DNA of 64,000 nucleotides from Streptomyces sp. NBC_00370 (GCF_036084755.1 NZ_CP107968.1:4853501-4917500), one strand, 5' to 3'. Shown: positions 16,234-25,167, counted from the stretch's first letter. A program made the numbers and translations. Notes: a model not told the origin generated them from the sequence alone.

Positions 16234-17226
16234 ATGAGCAAGACCTCGCAGATCGCGGGTGCGGTACTCGGAGTGGCGGCCCTGACCGTTTCGCTCGCCG
16301 CATGCGGCGGCGACAGCCTGGAGAAGGACAAGGGGGGCTCCGCGAGCAGCGACACGAGCGCGGGCTCCGGCTCCGGCAGCAAGGGCTCGCTGGTCGTCGG
16401 CGCCGCCGCCTTCACCGAGTCCAAGGTGCTGGCGGAGCTGTACGCCCAGACCCTGGGCGCCGCCGGATACAAGACGTCCGTCACCACGGTGAGCAACCGT
16501 GAGCTGTACGAACCCTCGCTGGAGAAGGGCGACATCGACGTCGTACCGGAATACGCGGCGACGGTCACCGAATTCCTCAACGCGAAGGTGAACGGCGCCA
16601 AGACAGCGCTGGCCAAGCCGCTCGCCTCCAGCGACCCGGCGGCCACCGTCGCCGAGTTGAAGAAGCTGGCGGAGCCGCGCGGGCTGAAGGTGCTCCAGGT
16701 CGGCGAGGCCGTCGACCAGAATGCCTTCGCCGTGACGAAGGAATTCGCCGCGAAGAACAAGCTCACGACCCTTTCGGACCTCGGTAAGTCGAAGCTCAAG
16801 GTGAAGGTCGCCGCCGGTGACGAGTGCGCCGTACGGCCGTTCTGCATCCCCGGTCTGAAGAAGACCTACGGCATCGACGTGACCGGCCTCGACCCGAAGG
16901 GCGTCGGCACCCCGCAGTCCAAGCAGGCCGTCAAGGACGGGGTGGACCAGCTGGTTCTCTCCACCACCACAGACGGCACGCTCGACAGCTTCGGCCTGGT
17001 CGTCCTGGAGGACGACAAGAAGCTGCAGAACGCCGACAACCTGCTGCCGGTGGTCAATGCCAAGGACGCAGGTTCGCCGGAGATAGCCGCGGCGCTCGAC
17101 AAGCTCACGGCGACGCTCACGACCGACGATCTCGCGCAGTTGAACCTCAAGGTCGACGCCGAGCGCGCCAAGCCGGCGGATGTCGCGAAGGATTACCTGG
17201 ACTCCAAGGGCCTGCTCAAGAAGTAG
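16234..17226 (+). CDS. osmoprotectant ABC transporter substrate-binding lipoprotein
   Basis: This 330-residue lipoprotein begins MSKTSQIAGAVLG, has a hydrophobic h-region and the lipobox LAAC, then a Ser/Gly linker and an OpuAC/OsmF-type binding domain (VVGAAAFTESKVLAELYAQTL; GDIDVVPEYAATV). It should capture a quaternary ammonium compound outside the membrane; which one cannot be told. ATG 16234 has GGATGG 8 nt upstream; ATG 16222 would add four residues. It completes the permease-permease-SBP operon. Confidence 0.88.
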   Translation: MSKTSQIAGAVLGVAALTVSLAACGGDSLEKDKGGSASSDTSAGSGSGSKGSLVVGAAAFTESKVLAELYAQTLGAAGYKTSVTTVSNRELYEPSLEKGDIDVVPEYAATVTEFLNAKVNGAKTALAKPLASSDPAATVAELKKLAEPRGLKVLQVGEAVDQNAFAVTKEFAAKNKLTTLSDLGKSKLKVKVAAGDECAVRPFCIPGLKKTYGIDVTGLDPKGVGTPQSKQAVKDGVDQLVLSTTTDGTLDSFGLVVLEDDKKLQNADNLLPVVNAKDAGSPEIAAALDKLTATLTTDDLAQLNLKVDAERAKPADVAKDYLDSKGLLKK

Positions 17227-17319
17227 TTCCGCGGGGGAACAGGAGGGGAACGGGAGGGGAGTCGGCAACGGGCGGGGAAAGATTGTCCGACCGGCCCCCC
17301 ATTCCGTCCCCACGCACGG

Positions 17320-17325
17320 TAAATT
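17320..17325 (+). promoter_or_regulatory. -10-like hexamer for a leaderless transcript
   Basis: TAAATT ends 6 nt before ATG 17332 in an otherwise GC-rich gap, and there is no Shine-Dalgarno. Confidence 0.45.
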
Positions 17326-17331
17326 TCCGCC

Positions 17332-18471
17332 ATGCCACGTGGACGCCACCGCCATTCGCCACCCCTTCACAAGCTCCTGCCGCCGATCTCGGTCGCCGGA
17401 GCCGCGGTCGTCTGCGCCGCAGGCGCCTGGTTGTTCGCGGATCCGGTGGTCCTGCGGACCTGCGCGGCGCTGGCCGCGGCAGCCGCGGCCACCGGTGCCG
17501 TCTTCATGCGCCGCTGGGACGAGGACGCCGGCCACCGCGTCGCCGATCTGACCCGCGCCCGTGAGAGCGACCAGTGGCAGACGGAAGAGCGGATAGCCGA
17601 ACTTGAGGCGGACATAGACGAGTCGAGGGAGATCCGCGTCAAGCTCGACGGCCGGCTGCGCGCCAAACGCGTCGAACTGGCCCGGCTGCGCGGCGAACAC
17701 GCCGCCCTGCTGCGGCGGTACGCCACGGCGGAGACCGAGCGCGCCACCGCACTCGAAGGCCGCCGCCAGCTCGCCATCGAAGCCGCGGCCGAGCCCAAGG
17801 CCCTGCTGCCGGCGGGCGACGCGGCCACCCCGTCCGCCTACCTCATGGCCAGGCGCGCCATGGAGAGCCTGCCGCGCAAGCACGCGGAGCAGCAGGTGCG
17901 GCGCACCGTCGAGGCCGCCCTCAACCGGGAGAAGCGGGAAACGACCGAGCAGCGCGCCGAGACCGCCGAGCAGCGCGTCGAGCAGCGCGCCGAGGCCAAG
18001 GAGCCGCAGGGGAAGCACGCGGCTGCCGCCGGAGGAGAGCAGCACAGCCGCACGTCGTCCGCTCTCCCCGCCACCCGCGTCCCCACCGCTTCGGCGATCG
18101 TCCCGTACTCCCCGCAGCGCGGCCCGGTGCGGCTGCCCGGCGGCGGCTTCGACTTCTTCGGCACCCAGATCGCCGGGACCACGCACAACACGGCGGCAGC
18201 CCCCGCCGAGCAGCACGGCGAGGACGACAAGGGCGCCGATGCCGAGGCCGACAGCGGCGACAAGGACACCGAGAGCGGCCAGGACGGACCGGCGTCGGCC
18301 GCCGAACTGGCCGACGTCGAGGGCGAGGACCTCGCCGACGTGGTCGGGGAGGAAGCGGTCGCCGAGCAGCGCACGACCAACGAACGGACCGTCGGCCAGG
18401 TCATCGACCTGACCGAGCACGACGAGACCGAACAGCTCGAACTGGGCCGGCTGCGCAGCAAGACCGGCTGA
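17332..18471 (+). CDS. putative coiled-coil membrane protein, function unknown
   Basis: This 379-residue protein is not a family I can name. A basic N-terminus is followed by two hydrophobic helices (about residues 20-38 and 42-58). A long charged coiled coil comes next (about 70-150), with heptad-rich EERIAELEADIDESREI and RLRAKRVELARLRGEHAAL stretches. There is then an Ala/Glu/Gln-rich repeat (EQRAETAEQRVEQRAEAKE) and an acidic disordered tail. It appears leaderless. It converges on nuoD2, and its own stop lies in an 8-bp direct repeat. A cytoplasmic scaffold tethered to the membrane is a reasonable picture, not a demonstrated one. Confidence 0.8.
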   Translation: MPRGRHRHSPPLHKLLPPISVAGAAVVCAAGAWLFADPVVLRTCAALAAAAAATGAVFMRRWDEDAGHRVADLTRARESDQWQTEERIAELEADIDESREIRVKLDGRLRAKRVELARLRGEHAALLRRYATAETERATALEGRRQLAIEAAAEPKALLPAGDAATPSAYLMARRAMESLPRKHAEQQVRRTVEAALNREKRETTEQRAETAEQRVEQRAEAKEPQGKHAAAAGGEQHSRTSSALPATRVPTASAIVPYSPQRGPVRLPGGGFDFFGTQIAGTTHNTAAAPAEQHGEDDKGADAEADSGDKDTESGQDGPASAAELADVEGEDLADVVGEEAVAEQRTTNERTVGQVIDLTEHDETEQLELGRLRSKTG

Positions 18472-18482
18472 GTCCCGGCTGA
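18464..18482 (+). repeat. 8-bp direct repeat across the stop codon of the coiled-coil gene
   Basis: CCGGCTGA occurs at 18464-18471, including the TGA stop, and again at 18475-18482, with an 11-nt period. Confidence 0.7.
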
Positions 18483-18500
18483 ACACGAGCCGGGGACGGG

Positions 18501-18520
18501 CTACTTGTCGCTACTTGTCG
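18501..18520 (-). repeat. perfect 10-bp tandem repeat across the nuoD2 stop codon
   Basis: On the sense strand CGACAAGTAG occurs twice without a gap. The first copy ends with the TAG stop of nuoD2 (18511-18513) and the second lies immediately after it. Confidence 0.85.
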
Positions 18521-19662
18521 ATGTCTCCGACGACGAAGAAGAGCGAGCCCAGGATCGCCACCATGTCGGCGACCTGGGTCCCCGGCAGCAACTCGGTCAG
18601 CGCCTGGATGTTGTTGAACGAGGCGGAGCGCAGCTTCAGCCGGTACGGCGTCTTCTCGCCCTTCGACACCAGGTAGTAGCCGTTGATGCCGAGCGGGTTC
18701 TCGGTCCAGGCGTACGTGTGCCCCTCCGGCGCCTTCAGCACCTTCGGCAGCCGCTGGTTGATCGGTCCGGGCGGCAGCTCCGCGAGCCGGTCGAGACACG
18801 CGTCGGCCAGCGCCAGCGCGTTGTGGGTCTGCTCCAGCAGACACTCGAAGCGCGCCAGGCAGTCGCCGTCCTCGCGGGTGACAACCGTGAGCGTGTCGCC
18901 CAGCTCGCCGTACGCGAGATACGGCTCGTCGCGCCGCAGGTCGAAGTCGACGCCGGAGGCGCGGGCGATCGGCCCCGAAACGCCGTACGCGTGGACCGCG
19001 TCCCGCGACAGCACACCGACCCCGCGGGTACGGCCGCGGAAGATCTCGTTGCCGAGGACGAGTCCGTCGTAGACGTCCATCCGCGACCTGACCTCGGCGA
19101 CCGCGTGCCGCGCCCGGCCGGTCCAGCCGGCGGGCAGGTCCTCCTTGAGGCCGCCGACCCGGTTGAACATGTAGTGCATCCGCCCGCCGGAGATCTCCTC
19201 CATCACGCTCTGCACCTCCTCGCGCTCCCGGAACGCGTGGAACACCGGCGTGATACCGCCCAGTTCGAGCGGATAGGAGCCGAGGAACATCAGATGGTTG
19301 AGCACCCTGTTCAGCTCGGCGAGCAGGGTCCTGGTCCACACGGCGCGCTCGGGCACCTCCATGCCGAGCATCCGCTCGACGGCCAGCACCACCCCCAGCT
19401 CGTTGGCGAACGCCGACAGCCAGTCGTGGCGGTTGGCGAGCATCACGATCTGCCGGTAGTCGCGCGCCTCGAACAGCTTCTCCGCGCCCCGGTGCATATA
19501 GCCGATGACGGGCTCGGCGCTGCGGATGACCTCGCCGTCGAGCACCAGCCGCAGCCGCAGCACGCCGTGCGTGGAGGGGTGCTGGGGGCCGATGTTGAGC
19601 ACCATGTCGGTGCTCTCGGCGGCGCCGCCGACACCGACCGTCGTCCGGGTGGTCTCCGTCAT
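18511..19662 (-). CDS. nuoD2: NADH-quinone oxidoreductase subunit D-like protein (NuoD2), stand-alone
   Basis: This 383-residue protein is the 49-kDa/NuoD subunit of complex I, which lines the quinone pocket. The N-terminus reads VLNIGPQHPSTHGVLRL, and H32 corresponds to the quinone-ligand His59 of bovine NDUFS2. R58 in GYMHRG matches the methylated Arg85. The positions of Tyr108 and Asp160 are W81 and E133 here. There are no CxxC pairs, so it is not a NiFe hydrogenase. No other nuo gene is in the window. The MidA-type methyltransferase gene lies 13 nt upstream in the same operon. Confidence 0.9.
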   Translation of the reverse strand: MTETTRTTVGVGGAAESTDMVLNIGPQHPSTHGVLRLRLVLDGEVIRSAEPVIGYMHRGAEKLFEARDYRQIVMLANRHDWLSAFANELGVVLAVERMLGMEVPERAVWTRTLLAELNRVLNHLMFLGSYPLELGGITPVFHAFREREEVQSVMEEISGGRMHYMFNRVGGLKEDLPAGWTGRARHAVAEVRSRMDVYDGLVLGNEIFRGRTRGVGVLSRDAVHAYGVSGPIARASGVDFDLRRDEPYLAYGELGDTLTVVTREDGDCLARFECLLEQTHNALALADACLDRLAELPPGPINQRLPKVLKAPEGHTYAWTENPLGINGYYLVSKGEKTPYRLKLRSASFNNIQALTELLPGTQVADMVAILGSLFFVVGDIDK

Positions 19663-19675
19663 GGGCGACAGTCTC

Positions 19676-20710
19676 TCAGAGCCAGCATTCCGCCGGGTCG
19701 GTGCCGACGGGCTGGAGCAGCCAGCCGAAGTCGCCGAGCCCGCCGCGCGCCGTCAGCTCCGCCGCTTCTCCGGCCGCCGACAGGGCCCGCAGATAGCCCG
19801 CGGGGTCCGTCGTGGCCAGCTCACGGGGCGGCCGTTGCCCCGACACCCCCAGCCGGTGCAGGGCGTCGCGCTGGCTGATCAGTTCGGCGCCCGGCAACGC
19901 GCAGGCGTCCAGGGCCACATGGGCGGTCAGGTCACAGCTCCCGTCGGGGACGGGCGGCACCTCGCGGCCGTCCCTGAAGCCGGTCAGCGTCCCGAACGGC
20001 GGGCGCGCGGACCGGACATGGGCGTAGTCGACGGCGACCGCGAGACCGCAGTCCAGCGAGGCCACGGCGGCGGCCCACGCCTCGTCACGCGGCCGGCCGA
20101 TCTCCGCCCGCCCGGTCCCGGCCCGGTCGCCCGCGCCGTCCGACGGCCACCAGCGCGCCAGCCACGCGGCGTCCGGTCCGGCCACGGGACCGCCGGGCTC
20201 CTCGCCGCCGTCGGGCCGGACGAGGACGTAGCGCGCGACGCCGTCGGCGTCCGTCTCGGCCACGTCCAACGGCACGTTGTCCAGCCACTCGTTGGCGAAG
20301 AGCAGCCCCCGCACCCCGGCCGGCGGCTCGGCGCACCACTCGACCCGCTGATCGAGACCCGCCGGGCGCGGGGCGCGCTCGACGGCGTACGCCCGTACCG
20401 CCAGGCCGGACGGTACGGCGGCCAGCACGCCCGCCGCCAGCTCGCCGTGGCCCGCGCCCATGTCGACGAAGGCCACCTCACCGCCACCGAGCGCCCGCGC
20501 CGTACCGGCCAGCAGCCGGGCCACGGCGGCGGCGAACAGCGCAGAGGCGTGCACGGAGGTGCGGAAGTGCCCGGCGGGGCCCTCCGGGCGCAGATAGAAG
20601 CCGCCGGGCCCGTACAGCGCCGCCTCGGCCGCCGTACGCCAGCGGCGCGCTCCCCGCGCGCCGCTCAGGTCGCCCCGCACCTCGTCAGACTGATCTGTCT
20701 CATCCGTCAC
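19676..20710 (-). CDS. MidA/NDUFAF7-family SAM-dependent methyltransferase
   Basis: This 344-residue Rossmann methyltransferase has a SAM-binding loop in FVDMGAGHGELAAGV (about residues 78-92) and the family motif ANEWLDNVP (about residues 139-147). This is COG1565/MidA, whose mitochondrial member NDUFAF7 dimethylates an arginine of the complex I subunit NDUFS2. The GTG start at 20710 is used. Its stop is 13 nt before the ATG of nuoD2, and NuoD is the bacterial NDUFS2, so enzyme and likely substrate appear to be co-expressed. Confidence 0.88.
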   Translation of the reverse strand: MTDETDQSDEVRGDLSGARGARRWRTAAEAALYGPGGFYLRPEGPAGHFRTSVHASALFAAAVARLLAGTARALGGGEVAFVDMGAGHGELAAGVLAAVPSGLAVRAYAVERAPRPAGLDQRVEWCAEPPAGVRGLLFANEWLDNVPLDVAETDADGVARYVLVRPDGGEEPGGPVAGPDAAWLARWWPSDGAGDRAGTGRAEIGRPRDEAWAAAVASLDCGLAVAVDYAHVRSARPPFGTLTGFRDGREVPPVPDGSCDLTAHVALDACALPGAELISQRDALHRLGVSGQRPPRELATTDPAGYLRALSAAGEAAELTARGGLGDFGWLLQPVGTDPAECWL

Positions 20711-20806
20711 GGCGCCAAGTCTCCACCTTGGGGAGTACGCTTCCGCCGACCGGATCGGTCCTCCGGTTGACCCCTCGTCCTTTTACACATCCCTACGCTG
20801 GGTTAC

Positions 20807-22006
20807 GTGCAGCGCCTCTACGACTTCCTCCGCAGACACCCGACGGGCGTCGACAGTTTCTGGGCTGTCGTGCTCTTCGGGATCTCACTGCTGTGGGCGA
20901 TCCAGGAGACGCGCGGCGTCGAGCCGAGGCTGACCGCCATGGCGGTGGCGGCGCTGCTGAGTCTGGTCGTGGCGCTGCGCCGCAAGGCACCCGAGCGGAT
21001 GCTGCTGCTGGTGACGGCCCTCGGCCTGGTCCAGCTCGCTCTGGACGTGCGGGTGGGACCCGGCGACTTCGCGATGCTGGTCATCATCTACACCGTCGCC
21101 GCCCGTGGCGGACCACGCTGGGCCTCGCTGCTGGCGCTCTTCGGCGGGCTGTGCGCGGCCCCGCTGTCCCAGCTGCGCTGGCCGCCGAACACGACGAGCA
21201 CCGGCGGACAGATCTTCTTCACGGTCGTGCTGGCCGTGCCGTTCGTGCTCGCCTGGGTGCTCGGCGACTCGATCCGCACCCGCCGTGCCTACTTCGACCA
21301 GCTGGAGGAGCGCGCGACCCGGCTGGAGAAGGAGCGCGAGGCGCAGGCCAAGGTGGCGGTCGCGGGGGAGCGGGCCAGGATCGCCCGCGAGCTGCACGAC
21401 GTCGTCGCGCACAACGTCTCCGTGATGGTCGTCCAGGCCGACGGCGCCGCCTACGTCCTGGACGCGGCGCCCGAGCAGGCCAAGCAGGCGCTGGAGACCA
21501 TTTCCAGCACCGGCCGGCAGGCGCTCGCCGAGATGCGCAGGCTGCTGGGCGTGCTGCGCACCGGCGACACCAAGGAGGGCGGCGAGTACGTGCCGCAGCC
21601 CGACGTGGAGCAGATCGAGGACCTGGTCGAGCAGGTGCGCAAGACCGGCATCACCGTCGACTTCAAGATCGAGGGCACCGCGCGCGCCCTGCCCAGCGGC
21701 GTCGAGCTCACCGCCTACCGGATCGTGCAGGAAGCCCTCACCAACAGCCGTAAGCACGGCGGCCCCGACGTCGGTGCCAGCGTGCGCCTGGTCTACTTCG
21801 ACGACGGCCTCGGGCTGCTCGTCGAGGACGACGGCAGGGGCGCGGCGCACGAGATGTACGAGGACGGCGGCGCCGACGGCCACGGCCACGGACTCATCGG
21901 CATGCGTGAGCGGGTCGGCATGGTCGGCGGCACGCTCGACGCGGGGCCGCGGCCCGGCGGCGGCTTCCGGATCAGCGCCCTGCTCCCCCTGAAACCCGCG
22001 CACTGA
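20807..22006 (+). CDS. NarL-type sensor histidine kinase
   Basis: This 399-residue kinase has four N-terminal membrane helices (residues 15-150), a coiled linker, and the HisKA_3 dimerisation segment ARIARELHDVVAHNVSVM with the phospho-acceptor His in ELHD. An ATPase domain follows with AYRIVQEALTN (N-box), VEDDGRG and GHGLIGMRERV. It has no large extracellular sensor loop, so it may sense within the membrane. GTG 20807 has TACGCT 7 nt upstream (probably leaderless). It works with the response regulator 40 nt downstream. Confidence 0.92.
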   Translation: MQRLYDFLRRHPTGVDSFWAVVLFGISLLWAIQETRGVEPRLTAMAVAALLSLVVALRRKAPERMLLLVTALGLVQLALDVRVGPGDFAMLVIIYTVAARGGPRWASLLALFGGLCAAPLSQLRWPPNTTSTGGQIFFTVVLAVPFVLAWVLGDSIRTRRAYFDQLEERATRLEKEREAQAKVAVAGERARIARELHDVVAHNVSVMVVQADGAAYVLDAAPEQAKQALETISSTGRQALAEMRRLLGVLRTGDTKEGGEYVPQPDVEQIEDLVEQVRKTGITVDFKIEGTARALPSGVELTAYRIVQEALTNSRKHGGPDVGASVRLVYFDDGLGLLVEDDGRGAAHEMYEDGGADGHGHGLIGMRERVGMVGGTLDAGPRPGGGFRISALLPLKPAH

Positions 22007-22046
22007 CCCCGCCACCCACCGCTCCTACCGGACAGGAACCCCGCTG

Positions 22047-22721
22047 ATGTCGATCCGCGTCATGCTCGTCGACGACCAGATGCTGCTGCGCACCGGCTTC
22101 CGGATGGTGCTGGCCGCGCAGCCCGACATGGAGGTCGTCGCCGAGGCGGGGGACGGCGCGGAGGCGATCGAGAACCTCCGCGGCAGAGCGGTGGACGTCG
22201 TGCTGATGGACGTACGGATGCCGCGCCTCGACGGCGTCGAGGCCACCCGCCGTATCTGCGCCGCGCCGAACCCGCCGAAGGTGCTCATCCTGACCACCTT
22301 CGACCTCGACGAGTACGCCTTCTCCGGGCTCAAGGCGGGGGCGAGCGGCTTCATGCTCAAGGACGTGCCGCCGGGCGAACTGCTCTCCGCCATCAGGTCG
22401 GTGCACAGCGGCGACGCGGTGGTCGCGCCCTCCACGACCCGCAGGCTGCTCGACCGGTTCTCCCCGATGCTGCCGTCGGCGGCCGAGCCCGAGCACAAGG
22501 AACTCGACCGGCTGACCACCCGCGAGCGCGAGGTGATGATGCTGGTCGCGCAGGGGCTCTCGAACGGCGAGATCGCCGGGCGGCTCGTGCTCTCGGACGC
22601 GACGGTGAAGACCCATGTGGGCCGGATCCTCACCAAGCTGGGGCTGCGTGACCGGGTGCAGGTCGTCGTGCTGGCGTACGAGACGGGCCTGGTACGGGCA
22701 GGCGGCGGCGCGGGCGCCTGA
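22047..22721 (+). CDS. NarL/LuxR-family response regulator
   Basis: This 224-residue two-domain regulator has a receiver with acidic residues in LVDDQ, the phospho-acceptor Asp in VVLMDVRMP and a Lys in FMLKD. It ends with a LuxR helix-turn-helix (LTTREREVMMLVAQGLSNGEIAGRL...TVKTHVGRIL). It is the partner of the upstream kinase. Targets are unknown; such pairs often control antibiotic production or envelope responses in Streptomyces. Confidence 0.93.
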   Translation: MSIRVMLVDDQMLLRTGFRMVLAAQPDMEVVAEAGDGAEAIENLRGRAVDVVLMDVRMPRLDGVEATRRICAAPNPPKVLILTTFDLDEYAFSGLKAGASGFMLKDVPPGELLSAIRSVHSGDAVVAPSTTRRLLDRFSPMLPSAAEPEHKELDRLTTREREVMMLVAQGLSNGEIAGRLVLSDATVKTHVGRILTKLGLRDRVQVVVLAYETGLVRAGGGAGA

Positions 22722-22779
22722 GCCGGCGGCGCGCGCGGCTGCCGGGCCCGCCGGATGCGACCAGGGTGGTGTCCGCTGC

Positions 22780-22845
22780 GCGGGGCCTTGTCCCCTACCC
22801 GCCCCTTCCCGAAACCGGGGGCAAGCCCCCGGACCCCCGCCGCTG
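22780..22845 (+). repeat. Streptomyces-type extragenic palindromic element
   Basis: The gap after the response-regulator gene holds a GGGGCCTTGTCCCCTACCCG segment, then CCTTCCCGAAA, then a perfect hairpin CCGGGGGC-AA-GCCCCCGG (22815-22832) and a C-run. From memory this layout recurs between genes in many Streptomyces genomes. It probably acts as a bidirectional terminator between the convergent genes. Confidence 0.6.
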
Positions 22846-22882
22846 CACGGCGGCGCGGCGCCTAGCCCGACGGCCCCGCCGG

Positions 22883-24097
22883 CTACGCCCGCAGTTCGCG
22901 TTCCTGTTCCTCGACCACCAGCTCGACGAAGTCCGCGACCGCCGTGCGCACGTCGTCCGGCGTCCACTCCAGGCCGGCCGCCGCCACCGTCACCTCGGTC
23001 ATCGCGACGCCGGGCAGCGCTGTGCCGGGCGCGCTCCAGTGGCCGAACAGCGCCACCTTCGTCTCCTCCGCCTGGCGCAGCGACGCCTCGTTGAGCACCC
23101 GCTGCCCGAACGGCAGCCACACCTGGAACTGATGGGTGTGCGGCGGGTCGGGGTGCACCCGGAACCACGGGGCCGCCGAAGCGGCGAACCCCTCGGCGAG
23201 CGCCGTGGCCACCACGCGCGCGTGCGCCACGTACGACGGCAGCCGGGGCAGTTCACGGTCGAGGCCCACCAGTGCGGCGAGCGCCGCCGGGTACTGCTGG
23301 TAGAGCTGGCCGCCGTAGCGGTGGCGCCAGACCCGGGCCTCGTCGACCAGGCTCTCCGAGCCGGCGAGCATCGCGCCGGACAGACCGCCCAGGGACTTGT
23401 AGAACGACACGTACACGCTGTCGGCGAGCCCCGCGATGTCGGCGAGCGGGCGGCCGAAATGCGTCACGGTCTCCCACAGCCGGGCGCCGTCGAAGTGCAC
23501 GACGGCGTCGCGCTCGCGCGCCGCGTCCACCACGTCGATCAGCTCGTCCCAGGACGGCAGCACGAACCCCGCGTCCCGCAGAGGCAGTTCCAGCATCAGC
23601 GTGCCGAAGGGCTCACCGAGGTCGCGGATCTCGTCGGCGGTCGGCAGCCGGGGCTCCCGGGTCGGATGGACCGTACGCACGCCGCTGACGGTCGGCAGCG
23701 CGCCCTCCTCGTGGACCTCGGGGTGGGCGAGCGGATGGATCGCCACGACCGGGTTGCCGGTACGCCCCGCCCAGCAGCGCAGCGCCACCTGCTGCGCCAT
23801 CGTGCCGGTCGGGAAGAACGCGGCGGCGTCCGTCTCCAGCAGTTCCGCGACCCGGCGCTCCAGCTCGGCGACGACCCCGTCGCCGTAGATGTCGGGCGAG
23901 GCCGCCATGTCGTACACCGAAGCGCCGTCCTCGGCGAGGGCGGTGAGGCATTCGCCCATCGACCGGTCCCAGGCGCCGCGCGCCAGCACCCGCTCGGCGC
24001 CGCGGTGCGCGGCCCGCCTGCGGCGGCCGGCGTCCCGCTTCGAGGCCGTACCGTCCTGTTCCGGCTGTTCGGCCGCCTGCTCGCTCGTGTCACCCAT
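22883..24097 (-). CDS. threonine aldolase / beta-eliminating lyase family PLP enzyme
   Basis: This 404-residue fold-type I PLP enzyme carries FFPTGTMAQQVAL (PLP phosphate site), HFDGARLW (residues 201-208, Asp for the pyridine N) and the Schiff-base lysine K234 in SFYKSLGGLSG. This is the low-specificity threonine aldolase family, cleaving beta-hydroxy amino acids to glycine and an aldehyde. The N-terminal 55 residues are an extra charged segment compared with short bacterial members. ATG 24097 (MGDTSEQAAEQPEQDG) is chosen. It is divergent from the cofactor operon. Confidence 0.85.
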   Translation of the reverse strand: MGDTSEQAAEQPEQDGTASKRDAGRRRRAAHRGAERVLARGAWDRSMGECLTALAEDGASVYDMAASPDIYGDGVVAELERRVAELLETDAAAFFPTGTMAQQVALRCWAGRTGNPVVAIHPLAHPEVHEEGALPTVSGVRTVHPTREPRLPTADEIRDLGEPFGTLMLELPLRDAGFVLPSWDELIDVVDAARERDAVVHFDGARLWETVTHFGRPLADIAGLADSVYVSFYKSLGGLSGAMLAGSESLVDEARVWRHRYGGQLYQQYPAALAALVGLDRELPRLPSYVAHARVVATALAEGFAASAAPWFRVHPDPPHTHQFQVWLPFGQRVLNEASLRQAEETKVALFGHWSAPGTALPGVAMTEVTVAAAGLEWTPDDVRTAVADFVELVVEEQERELRA

Positions 24098-24231
24098 GAG
24101 CCGATCATCGCGCAGCCGCCGCCCGTTTCCCAGCCCGGTCCGTGTGCCCAGGAAAGTGCCCTGTGTGCTGGCGTAGCATGGCCAGAAATCGTCCGGTACC
24201 CCCCGCGGACTGGAACGGAAGGCCCCGCCGC

Positions 24232-25167
24232 GTGAACCCCAGAGCAGCACAGGAACCTCTCGATCCCCGGGACCGGCCCGCTCGTCTGACCGTCGGTGTG
24301 GTCGGTGCGGGACGGGTGGGGCCGGCCCTCGCAGCGGCGCTGCGGCAGGCCGGGCACCGCCCCGTCGCCGTGTCCGGCGTCTCGGACGCCTCCGTACGCA
24401 GAGCGGCGGAGCTGCTGCCCGACGTGCCGCTGGTGACCCCCGCCGACGTGTTCGCACGGGCCGAGCTGGTCCTGCTGACCGTCCCCGACGACGCGCTGCC
24501 CGGACTGGTCGAAGGGCTCGCCGAGACCGGCGCCGTACGGCCGGGGCAGCTCCTCGTCCACACCTCGGGGCGCTACGGCGCCCGGGTCCTCGACCCGGCC
24601 CTGCGCGCGGGGGCCCTGCCGCTCGCGCTGCACCCCGCGATGACCTTCACCGGCACCTCCGTGGACGTGCAGCGGCTGGCGGGCTGCTCCTTCGGCGTCA
24701 CCGCCCCCGACGAGCTGCGGCTGGCCGCAGAGGCGCTGGTCATCGAGATGGGCGGCGAACCCGAGTGGATCGCCGAGGAGTCCCGCCCGCTCTACCACGC
24801 GGCCCTGGCGCTCGGCGCGAACCACCTGGTCACGCTGGTGGCCCAGTCGATGGAACTGCTCAGGACCGCGGGCGTCGCCGCCCCCGACCGGATGCTCGGC
24901 CCGCTGCTCGGCGCGGCCCTCGACAACGCCCTGCGCTCCGGCGACAGCGCCCTGACAGGACCGGTCGCGCGCGGCGACGCGGGCACGGTCGCCGCGCACG
25001 TCAGCGAGTTGCGCAAGCACGCGCCCGGCGCCGTCGCCGGCTATCTCGCGATGGCCCGTACGACGGCGGACCGCGCGCTCGCGCACGGGCTGCTCAAGCC
25101 GGAGCTGGCCGAAGACCTGCTCGACGCCCTTTCCGACGACGCCCCCGCGGACGGAGACAGCCGATGA
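24232..25167 (+). CDS. Rossmann-like/DUF2520 oxidoreductase, possible ketopantoate reductase
   Basis: This 311-residue protein has an N-terminal NAD(P)-binding fold (GVVGAGRVGPALAAAL) and a C-terminal helical DUF2520 domain with HPAMTF and LYHAALALGANHLVTL. It looks like a 6-phosphogluconate/ketopantoate-reductase-type dehydrogenase. Its stop overlaps the panC start as ATGA. Pantothenate synthesis needs a ketopantoate reductase (PanE). I recall that the alternative reductase PanG belongs to a similar family, so this role is a reasonable inference, not a proven one. GTG 24232 has GGAAGG about 10 nt upstream. Confidence 0.8.
   Translation: MNPRAAQEPLDPRDRPARLTVGVVGAGRVGPALAAALRQAGHRPVAVSGVSDASVRRAAELLPDVPLVTPADVFARAELVLLTVPDDALPGLVEGLAETGAVRPGQLLVHTSGRYGARVLDPALRAGALPLALHPAMTFTGTSVDVQRLAGCSFGVTAPDELRLAAEALVIEMGGEPEWIAEESRPLYHAALALGANHLVTLVAQSMELLRTAGVAAPDRMLGPLLGAALDNALRSGDSALTGPVARGDAGTVAAHVSELRKHAPGAVAGYLAMARTTADRALAHGLLKPELAEDLLDALSDDAPADGDSR

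Noticed and set aside
15880..18486. An 868-codon minus-strand open frame over the SBP and coiled-coil genes
   Set aside because: It spans two convincing plus-strand genes and has no recognisable domain; it is a reading-frame shadow.
18511..19662. NuoD2 as a NiFe-hydrogenase large subunit
   Set aside because: Both CxxC metal-ligand pairs are absent, and the N-terminal GPQHPSTHG block is of complex I type.
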